From positions 62,001-126,000 of the forward strand of contig JADDMT010000053.1 of NCBI GenBank assembly GCA_021401465.1: a stretch of 64,000 bases of DNA. Reading direction: 5' to 3'. Numbering within the stretch: the first letter of the stretch is position 1; each line of letters starts with the position of its first letter. Of this stretch, positions 55,780-64,000 are shown piece by piece. The notes under the pieces were generated by a model. The model ran no database searches and had not been told where the DNA came from. It saw only the letters and a list, made by a program, of their open reading frames with translations. The stretch comes from Teratosphaeria epicoccoides (lineage: Eukaryota; Ascomycota; Dothideomycetes; Mycosphaerellales; Teratosphaeriaceae). The position numbers and the translations under genes were made by a program.

Positions 55780-58700
55780 AAGGGTAGAGAGAAGTGGAGA
55801 GGCAGCAGTGTGCGTGTAATCTCATAGACTCTCCTTGAAGCGCTGGCAGTCTCAGCCTGCGAGGGGGAAGTTAGAGAGCGGAAGTGGCGTAGTGAATGTA
55901 TGTACATTTAGCCCGTTCTACAACGAGTGACTTCCTCTTGACCCAGATTTCTGGGATCTCCCGACGGCCAATAGTCAAGGGATGGGTGGAGCCTGCCGCG
56001 AGGCCGCCACGGTACACATGGCCGAGAGCAGTGGAGCTTCTCTCACCTCAAATTGCCAAGTGTACCCGCTGGCTCCTGGTCTCTACCATCTATCTGACTT
56101 GGATCATGCCTCAAAAACGAAGTCCGGCAGCCTGTGATGGAGGTTATGGGTCACGACCGAGACTTGGCCTTTACTGGATTCCTACCCGCTTGGATGCTGG
56201 CTGGTAACGGCGATTGCTCACCCGTGGAGTGTCTTCTCTTTTCGGTGGTGAGGGCTGGGTATCTGCAGTGCTTCCTTGCCCCTACAGCGCCGTATTGGCT
56301 CGCCGTTCGATGAGGCCTAATGTCTTCCAACGGAGACACGGATATCGCCTCGATTCGCCATGTCGATGTCTGGATCGTGCAAGATAATTGTAGGAAGTCG
56401 ACGCCCGGACTTTGACACTGGTCACGACCTCAGGATGGGGATAAGCTGACCGTGCTCTGGTTCTCGAGACTTCCCTACAACCCTTCATCTGCGATGTCGG
56501 GATCTTGCGGCACTGCTGCCGGTGCCTGCAGTATGGAACATCAGGGCGGTGTGACGACACGTATGGTTATGATGGCTGCGAATGGATAAGAGGCTCAGGC
56601 TAAGGCTGAGGGACCACACGGCTGCCTATCCCAAGCCTGGACTCGACTTGCTTTGCCTTTTCTCCGGGTTCTTATAGCAGCTGTCCGATCGTCGAATCAA
56701 AAACTGATACTGTCGGCCTCATGGCTGTGATGGTGACACTTTTTGGGCGCGACGGGTCGGTGAGGCCTTGGAGACGGCCCGATCGGCTTGCACATCTTTC
56801 TTTGTCCTGGTATCGGGTTTTCGCAGTACCTTTTGAATCGGTCCCCGTAATATCTGGATTTGCGGCAGGCTGAGGTGGATCGATGATGTTAGCTCAATGA
56901 TTGTCGAAACTGAGCTCGCCATTCGCAGCGATTGCTCTCACGATCACTGAATTGTATATTCTCAAGAATAACTTCGGAGCACGGACACCACTTCAAAGCC
57001 CTATCGACCAGCACAGAGGAGGGTTGTGCCGGTAACAGCGCCTTGAATGGAAGATGTGACCGTTCCTATTGTCGATATCAGCGACAGGTCGCAGATCGGC
57101 GAAGAAATAGTGCGCTCAACAGCAAAGCCAACGTTCAGAGCCGTCGGTGGCGGAAACAGGACCTCATTCGCAGCTCGGTTTAAACGCTCGCCAGCGTTGC
57201 TAGGAACGCAGTACCGGGTGGAGCATTCCGCATATGTTCCGACGAAGCAGCGCGAAGCCGACATAAGTACCCTCAGTCGCCCGAAGTGAGACTTGCTGGT
57301 TGTTCCCGCAGCCGTAGCGCACGTCTCTAGGCAGCTCAAGCCGCCCCAACGGTTCTGTAAGCTCAACAGGCTCGGTGGGCGACGTCCAGACAAGATGCCC
57401 TTGAATCCCACTGTCGATAATTCGATTAAGAACCATTGACTTGCGCCCACCAGTGCTGATCAGAGTAAGTACTCGCACTTCGATGTGCATTGGATGCGTG
57501 GCTGGCTGGCTTCTTGAGAGCTCCTCGAGCCATATGTCTGTCCGGCCTGGTCTTACTCTCATTCTTCCACTTTTGTGCGATCAGACACCAGATTCAGCAT
57601 ATGCTCTCGCGACAACGACACCACTAGGACAGGTCAACTTCTGCCCCTAGGATTGCGAGCATCTTCACAGTCCCAAAACTTTTCGTCTCCGCTTCCTCCA
57701 ATCTACGTCTTCACGGCCCCATACGACTTCGGGACCTTGACCTCAATTGTCCCTTCGGCTCGCGCCACGGAATATTGAGACTCCTTGTGCTCTCGGTTGG
57801 AATTTCATTTATTTAGCAGCATTTATTTAGCAGCGTAAGCACAAGTCAGCCAGGTATGCCGATACTCCAGTCTCCTCACGGGTCCTGTGATTGTATCGAT
57901 GACCGGGTCTTGCCACCTTGACGGGCCTTCTACTTGTCGTTCTTTGCTCTATATGATCAACATCCGTATCAGTGTACACGCTTTCAGCTCGCAGCATCAT
58001 GAGCAGTGTGCACAGCGTTTCTACCTCCTCCAAAGCAGTGTGGCGCCTCTACTACAAGAGTAGAGCTGCTTGCGGTCCAAGACCGACGATCCGGCGGTGT
58101 CGACAGACTCCGTGCTCACACCGTGTGTAGGCGTAATAGACTACTGCCAATCTGACGGGAGTCGACTGGACAGGACCTGATTGAATTGCAGTCAGTCTCC
58201 CTGTGTCTCGAGCTCGCAGTTCATTCCACCCCCCCCTCGGTCATCACCATTTCCATAAGCAAATCTCCAAACCACAACATACTTCGAATACACGAGGGTC
58301 AGGCGCTCGATACTCAATACACAGCGAGATACGGCCGTCAAGGTTCTGGAGAGGCTGACGCCCCACTGATGCTGTGGTCTGCAGCGTCTCCGGCCGCTAA
58401 AAAGCTCAGAAAGCAGTTTCGTAGGTTGCACAATCGGTGACCCACTATCGTGCTGACACAATGGAGTGGATGACGGCGGAGGCCTGCCGGAGCGGCGTGC
58501 AATCCAGGCGCCCAGAAATTTGCGTGACGATGAGGAGTCGTAAATGGATAGGCAAGCCGATTGTATAGAGGCATCCAGGGTTGTGAGAGAACAGCGCTCA
58601 CCATGTCAGATGCAGATGTGTCTGTCCAGGGAGAAGCCTCGCAAGAATACGCACGCCAGCTGGGCAAGGCATCTTTGTGCGAAAAGCGGAATCGTTCACG

Positions 58701-60253
58701 CGAAAGGATTCAATGGATTGATGCTCTCTTGCGAACGATGGCTGCGCGGTCTACTGCCTCCTCGTTGCCAAGAAGCCAGCCGGGTACATAAGCAGCTGTT
58801 TTGACTAGCACTCATGTCTGAATGGCGGCCTGTATGGCTCCAGATCGATGCAAACAGGCTTCGAGATCAGTGGCCTCTCTGGACCACCGCTTCCGAGGCG
58901 CTTGTGCCGGCCTCGTCAAGCTCCATTGCAAGCGATCGCCGTGGCAGAGCGAAAGGTGGGTTCATTACAGATCTTCGCAGGTAGAAATGGCAGCTCTCTC
59001 GCAGACGATCGACCGTTACCTCGGGTCTCCATTGGTTCGCAACTAGCGCCGCCTCCAACGAGTCCAGCCCTGGCTGTGCTCTTCGCCGATATGGCCACAC
59101 AACTCATCCTGGCCGGCACGGGTTTCACAGGCCAGTTTCTGGCTTGGTGAGCAATAACGGCGCCTTCGGCTCTGCCTCGATAACCTCTTCTGTGTCCGGT
59201 CAGAACAGATCCAATCACCCTTCCACACCTATGGCGGCTGCGAACCCACGGACGGTATTGGCTACGCGAGGGACTGACTGACGGACTCTGTCGTCCTAGA
59301 CCTCACTCTCCCGCTCTATAATCAACAAGAGTCTACCCTCTTACCAGTTCAACAGGTAGGTGGCGATAGCGGGGATCGAATCAATGCCGTGCACGGTGAT
59401 ATTGACGGTCGGAACGCGAGTCTGCACACTGTTTCCTCACAGCCATTCGCTGACTACTTCCAGGGCCTCAACCATTGCGTAGGGCCGTCGGCCTCGTGGA
59501 CAGGGCGCGACATGCCAGGGGAAGACATGACGATGGAAGTCGCTCGTCTTGCTGCACTGCAGGGGATGCACTGGCCACTGATCAAGCGGCAAGTGCTATT
59601 TCTTGGCACCTATACACCTGGGCATCTCGGCGCGACAGGATTCCTCCATCAGAGTATCGCACCATCGATTCTTTAGACCCAGATCGACTCGAAATTGAGT
59701 TCTGTAGCGAGCAATGCGTTGACTAGTCGCAGATGTACGCTGTTCAATGCGTTCCGAGAATCGATTGCCGTTCTTGCGCTTCTTCTGCCGAGCCTTGATC
59801 GCGAGTCGTACAACTTAGGATCAACTCATTATCGATGCATCGTCACCGGCTGATCCCGATGACGAAGCATTCAGATATGCTCACTGCATATAGGAATTGA
59901 CCAAGGCCCCCAACATCAACTTACGGCCTGAAGTGCATCATACGGCGCCGAGAAGATCATCACCACGGCAGCAGTATGCGTTGCGTTCAGACTTGTGGAT
60001 ACCGAGATAGTCTGCTTGACACAGGTGCAGACCATTTCCCTCGGAAATGTCGTTAGAATCCAGCGCTGTGTTGATGTTTGAACAGGCGCTGCGGCGAAGC
60101 AGGTCCACCATCATGAGGCTTAGTACTAGCGGCAGCTGTAACCTGACTCGAGCAGGCCTGAGTTCTCGACAACATCATGAATCAGAAGCAAAGAGCTCTG
60201 CTTTGCTAGCAAAGCGCACTGATGAAGACTGTTGTTCAAAGCTCATCCAGAAA
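55780..60253. other. 4.5-kb gene-poor region
   Basis: No intact gene is recognised. The minus strand at about 57001-57562 has coding-like pieces (for example NRIIDSGIQGHLVWTSPTEP and ALNVGFAVERTISSPICDL) in two frames and may be another relic, but I cannot assign a family. Other short frames look random. No transposon ends or tandem arrays were seen, and the composition is not AT-rich. Confidence 0.4.
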
Positions 60254-61057
60254 ATGCCTGTCCTCCATGCATGGACCAACGAGCAGGTGGCAGCCGACCA
60301 AGAGGCTTTGGCAGCCGGCGATGGTTGCCATCCGGACCAAGCCAAAGCACTCCTTGAGTACCTCCGCAGTGACATTGGCGCCGGCGAAGCCGCAAGGCAG
60401 ATTACGAACCCCGTCCTGCACGAGGCCATCCGTCAGGGGAGTTATACAGACTTTGGGCGCTCGTGTGCAGCGCGATGGCCGAACTCGACTCTCTGATCCA
60501 TCTCTCCAAGATGATCAAGCTCTTGGGCGCCATTGAATCTCTCGAGCCTACCTCGCAGATCAACTGGGCCAAATTGCCAGAGTTTGGTAGCATGTGGGCA
60601 GATCTTTTCCGCCTCCACACGCATGGACCAGGTGATTGGGGGAGCGAAGAACTCTCTGAGGTACGCGAGGCCGAGCTTCGCAAACATTGCCGGTCCATGG
60701 GCCGAGCAGAGGCCAGTATGTACGTGCAGGAGGTCTATACGCCAGCGCGGTGGGGCTACGAAATCATTAGTTTAGCTCAGCCGGCACGGCAGGGAGTGGA
60801 TGTTCTGCTGAGCGAGGTGCATGCTTGGCTCGAGACAGCTGGCACCAAGCTGAAGGAGACTTGCAAGTTTGGATGACCAGATGCACTTAACAGTGCGGCC
60901 GAAGACCAGAGCTGGCGGAATGACAAGCGCTAACGCCACTATACGCGAGCATTGGGAGAGGTGGAAGGAGAATCTGTTGCAGCTTAGTAGCGAGAAGGGT
61001 CAGTTGTCGATGGAAGGCAAGATATTGGCGAAGGAGAGCTATGAGATGATGCTTTGA
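60254..61057 (+). pseudogene. DUF3632 family gene broken by two frameshifts
   Basis: The start MPVLHAWTNEQVAADQEALA and PDQAKALLEYLRSDIGAGEA match the fungal DUF3632 family. After GSYTDF (about 60453) the expected continuation WALVCSAMAELDSLIHLSKM is present but in another frame, one base short. That frame continues through SQINWAKLPEFGSMWADLF, ARWGYEIISL and VHAWLETAGTKLKETCKFG, then stops at about 60874. The family-like C-terminus (HWERWKENLLQLSSEKGQLS) follows in the original frame. No GT-AG intron of usable size (all candidates under 40 bp) explains either shift. The first shift is a one-base loss, the second a one-base gain (or two-base loss). Either a pseudogene or assembly errors. The function of DUF3632 is unknown. 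Confidence 0.75.
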
Positions 61058-61381
61058 TGCCGTTTGCGAGTCGACATTACATGCACACTTGCATGAGCAG
61101 CAACCAGATCGTGTTATTGGAACAGCCAAAGACCTGTTGTCATCGCTTGTCAGCGAGCTTTCGTATTCTTATGTGCTAAATACAATTCTGGGCGTAACAA
61201 ATACCCTCGCCTCTACCGCTTGCCCGCTGGCATCCCGACCGGAATACCGATGTAGCCACCCCATTTGCGTTAAGTTTCTCAATTAATACATATCGATCGT
61301 CGTGAGCTTGAAGCGGTCCGTTGCCATGGATCCGCCGTCCCGATGTCAAACTTCTTCTGCCCCTCGTGCAAGCAATCAGCG
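61058..61381. other. Convergent spacer
   Basis: About 324 bp between the broken DUF3632 gene and the SNF2/RING gene. It should hold 3' UTR sequence; nothing else was recognised. Confidence 0.4.
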
Positions 61382-64000
61382 TCAGCGTCGACGCTGCGGC
61401 TCCTGCGGACGATACTGGATAGCTTGATTGGGGTTATTGGTCACGCCGAACAAATATGCCAGCTCGCGCACGCCCAGACGTCCGATACTGGCGCTCGCGT
61501 TCTCGTCTAGGGCTTGCCCGATAAGCTCGCGCTTCCTGTCTTGGATAGCAAGAATGCGGTCTTCAACAGTGTTCTCAATAAGGACGCGATGCACTTTGAC
61601 TGCTCGCTCTTGACCGAGACGATGCGCACGGTCAATGGCTTGTTCCTCGATGAACGGGTTCCAGAACGGATCAAGGATGATGACTTGGCTGGCCATGTTA
61701 AGGTTGAGACCCGCGTTGCCCGCTTTCAAGGATACAAGCATGATTCGAATGTCCTTGCGATGGTCTCGAAAATCATCGACTGCATCGGCACGTTCCTTTG
61801 GGTTCATGCTGCCATCGTACCGAACGTATCCATACCCTGCCCGATAGATTGGCACCTCCAAAAGGTCGAGCAAGGATGTCCACTGGCTGAAGATGAGGAT
61901 CTTCTCGCCCTCCGACGCAGCCACGAGACCTTGCAAGATCTCCAGCGTCTTCTCAATCTTTGCAGATGAAATCCAGTCGTTCGCCAGCTTTTTCAGGTAC
62001 ACCTTCTTGAACTTCTTGTTGCGGGTTGAGAGCTTCTTGAGATCGGCAAGAGTGATGGCTTTTGACTCTTTCTTCTTGTTTTTGCCTCTGGCCTTCTTGG
62101 ACTTCTTGGACTTCTCGGCTTTCTTTTCCTTTGGGTTCTGGCGCGATGAAGTAGATGGACCTTCGCCGGCATTGTCATCCTCTTCGTCCACCTCAATTTC
62201 GCTGCTCTCTTGCTCGTCAGCGTCGTCGTTCACGATGAAGTCCCTCAAATTGCCACGCCCATCGACGTCGCCGTCGTTTTCCGATTCGTCGTCACTGTCG
62301 CTGCCGTCGTCGGAGTCGGCTTCTGCTTCCTCGTCTGCCGCTTCCTGATCTCGCTCTTCCTTCGTCAACAATTCGCGCTGGTGAACTTTTTTAAAGTTGT
62401 CAAAGTCGGTAACTTTCTTTGAATCAATCTCGCCTCTGCACTCCGGGCACTTGCCTTTACCACCCGTCGCATTTTCATTGCCGTCGGCAACTGCGTTGCC
62501 AGGGTCCGTGAGCCTGGCAAAGCAATCCGAGCACGTGTCATGGCCGCAAGGGATGAATATCGCAGGATTAGTTGCAGCATCGTAGCACACCGGACACTCG
62601 AAGTTGCCTTCTTTCTCTCTGATTCTCGCCACGACGTTCGGATCCAACGACTCGGCAAGCTTGAGCAGATCATCTTGGGATAAATCTGCAGCCGTGGCGA
62701 CGCCAAAGTCCTTGACCAGATGTGGATGGCAGCACGCCTGGCGTAAGCGAAGTAGAAGTACCAAGATGGCTGAGTAATTCTTGCCGACGGTACCTGCAGC
62801 GAAGTACTTGTTAAAGCGCAGAGTCGTCTTCTGCTCCAAGGTAGAGTAAAAGTTTTGCTCGTCTTCACTGAACTGGGGATGGTCAAGCTCAGTCACACGC
62901 TCTGGGAGAACCAGAATTGGTTGACCCTCGAAAGTGCTTGTCTTTGTGCGGCGGAGCATCACAGCCTTGCACAAGGTCTGCAACATCGACATTGCCTTGT
63001 CTTTGGTTCGCTCGCTCTTGAGCGGCTGTACAATGTCCATTCGGAACTTCTCCCAGCGACAGTACGGCCTAATGCGCAAGAAGTGGATGAGTGAATGAAG
63101 CTCTTCAACATTGTTCATCATCGGGGTGCCACTCATGCAGAATCGGTATTTCGCATTCAGTCGGTACGCCGCTTTGGCAGTCTTGGTATTCCTATTCTTG
63201 ATGCACTGAGCTTCGTCGAGGACCACGCGATACCACTTGCAATCCTCACCGAGCAATGCACATTGCTCTTTCGCATACGGCGCGGCACCCGCATCATTTC
63301 GGCGACGAAGCTCAAAGTTTTCCAGCTTCTTCAGCTCCGCGGCAATGCTTCCATACGTTGTGAGCACAACGTCGAACATACGAAGATCGGCAAAGCTCTT
63401 CTTCTTCGCTTGTCCGTGGTGAACGAAGACCGACAAAGCGTGCCGTGGCTTGATTCTGGTCGCGATCTCTTCTTTCCACTGGCGCATTAGCGCTACAGGC
63501 GCGATGATCAGTGTGGTTCTGCACCTCGGATCTTCTGAGCGGTGGGAAATCATGAGCGACAACATCTGAATGGTTTTCCCGAGGCCCATGTCGTCGGCCA
63601 GGATGCCCCCCTTGTTTGTACCTTCCTCGCACTTCTTCAGCCACGTAAGACCAAGCTCTTGATACTTCTTGAGCTTGATGGCCATGCCTTCTGGCGTCTG
63701 TACGCGTAGATGTGCCGGCAGCTCCTCATCGGGGCGGATGTTGGCGAGCAGTGCTTCAATGTCCTCCCTGGTCTTGGTCGGATCGTGTCCGGCATACGCA
63801 TCGAATCGGTCGCGGTAGAGATCTTCCTGGCCGGCGTATAGACTCTGAAGCAGGTCTGATCGTGGCGCTGTGCCACCATACACGAGGTCCTGGTCATCGC
63901 CCATCGAGTATGCATTTCGGCTCGCGTTTTGGCCGTTCACCAAGTATTTCAGCTCGCTTAGCTGCCCCGATGCGCTGCTGATCGCACGACTCATGCCGGC
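61382..64000 (-). CDS. SNF2 family ATPase with RING finger (Uls1/Rad5-like), 5' partial
   Basis: The frame has no stop at the window edge, so the N-terminus lies beyond it; 872 codons are visible before the stop. The DEAD-like half has KKYQELGLTWL, Walker A in ILADDMGLGKTIQML, motif II DEAQ (VVLDEAQCIKN) and SGTPMMNNVEELHSL. A C3HC4 RING follows (CPVCYDAATNPAIFIPCGHD, CSDC, CPEC), inserted before the C-terminal helicase lobe as in Uls1, Rad5 and Rad16. Then comes a long linker, first acidic (DSDDGSDSDDESENDGD) with a SIM-like IEVDEEDD, then Lys-rich. The second lobe has ILIFSQWTSLLDLLEVP, YDGSMNPKERADAVDDF, SLKAGNAGLNLNMASQVII and DRAHRLGQ. The most likely family is Uls1, a SUMO-targeted ubiquitin ligase and DNA translocase; Rad5 is less likely because no HIRAN domain is visible, though the N-terminus is missing. 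Confidence 0.9.
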   Translation of the reverse strand, partial: AGMSRAISSASGQLSELKYLVNGQNASRNAYSMGDDQDLVYGGTAPRSDLLQSLYAGQEDLYRDRFDAYAGHDPTKTREDIEALLANIRPDEELPAHLRVQTPEGMAIKLKKYQELGLTWLKKCEEGTNKGGILADDMGLGKTIQMLSLMISHRSEDPRCRTTLIIAPVALMRQWKEEIATRIKPRHALSVFVHHGQAKKKSFADLRMFDVVLTTYGSIAAELKKLENFELRRRNDAGAAPYAKEQCALLGEDCKWYRVVLDEAQCIKNRNTKTAKAAYRLNAKYRFCMSGTPMMNNVEELHSLIHFLRIRPYCRWEKFRMDIVQPLKSERTKDKAMSMLQTLCKAVMLRRTKTSTFEGQPILVLPERVTELDHPQFSEDEQNFYSTLEQKTTLRFNKYFAAGTVGKNYSAILVLLLRLRQACCHPHLVKDFGVATAADLSQDDLLKLAESLDPNVVARIREKEGNFECPVCYDAATNPAIFIPCGHDTCSDCFARLTDPGNAVADGNENATGGKGKCPECRGEIDSKKVTDFDNFKKVHQRELLTKEERDQEAADEEAEADSDDGSDSDDESENDGDVDGRGNLRDFIVNDDADEQESSEIEVDEEDDNAGEGPSTSSRQNPKEKKAEKSKKSKKARGKNKKKESKAITLADLKKLSTRNKKFKKVYLKKLANDWISSAKIEKTLEILQGLVAASEGEKILIFSQWTSLLDLLEVPIYRAGYGYVRYDGSMNPKERADAVDDFRDHRKDIRIMLVSLKAGNAGLNLNMASQVIILDPFWNPFIEEQAIDRAHRLGQERAVKVHRVLIENTVEDRILAIQDRKRELIGQALDENASASIGRLGVRELAYLFGVTNNPNQAIQYRPQEPQRRR

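Noticed and set aside
57001..57562. Two minus-strand frames with protein-like composition
   Set aside because: No family recognised and no intron or frameshift joins them convincingly; kept only as a possible relic in the region note.
59340..59400. Possible minus-strand tRNA B box (GATTCGATCCCC)
   Set aside because: The T-stem bases do not pair and no cloverleaf could be drawn.

Overview
The window is nuclear DNA of a filamentous ascomycete (Pezizomycotina). The evidence is short introns of 50-94 bp with GTNNGT-type donors and CTRAY-like branch points, and genes typical of that group: an atypical fungal bZIP, a DUF3632-type gene, a DUF1479 protein, a fungal-type Nup85 and an FN3/coiled-coil protein. 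The gene-poor layout and protein flavour suggest Dothideomycetes, but that placement is inference. No CRISPR, operons, rRNA, convincing tRNA or intact transposon was found. Coding starts below were moved to real ATGs; exon joins were placed by reading splice signals and protein continuity.

Layout. 1-10.4 kb: a disordered protein with an MGCTHSK N-terminus, an FRG1 homologue (-), a protein resembling the metallo-beta-lactamase fold without its metal ligands (+), and a three-exon DUF1479 protein (-). 10.4-16.5 kb is gene-poor and holds a possible decayed gene. 16.5-25.6 kb: a three-exon bZIP factor (+), a 2-oxoglutarate/Fe(II) oxygenase (-), an F-box/beta-propeller-like protein (-) and a GFA/CENP-V-like protein (+). 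26.6-33.8 kb: a CCC2-type copper P-type ATPase and nucleoporin Nup85 (both -). 33.8-37.1 kb is gene-poor with a decayed F-box-like fragment. 37.1-44.4 kb: the phosphatidate phosphatase Pah1/lipin (-) and a large membrane-anchored FN3/coiled-coil protein (+), divergent across a 999-bp spacer filled by two microsatellites. 44.4-53.2 kb: an uncertain small ORF, a conserved fungal protein of unknown function, a minisatellite, and a protein with three dsRBD-like modules. 53.3-55.8 kb: divergent SDH4 and MPP-beta genes. 55.8-64 kb: gene-poor DNA, a frameshifted DUF3632 gene and the 3' part of a SNF2/RING (Uls1-like) translocase running off the window end.

The genes are mostly unconnected housekeeping functions. 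The one clear functional pairing is SDH4 with MPP-beta, two nuclear genes for mitochondrial proteins sharing a 299-bp promoter region with a CCAAT box. No coherent new multi-gene system is visible. The most unusual items are the apparent metallo-beta-lactamase pseudoenzyme, a repeat family shared in opposite orientation by two promoter-proximal loci (24 kb and 48 kb), the microsatellite-filled divergent promoter, and several relic genes.
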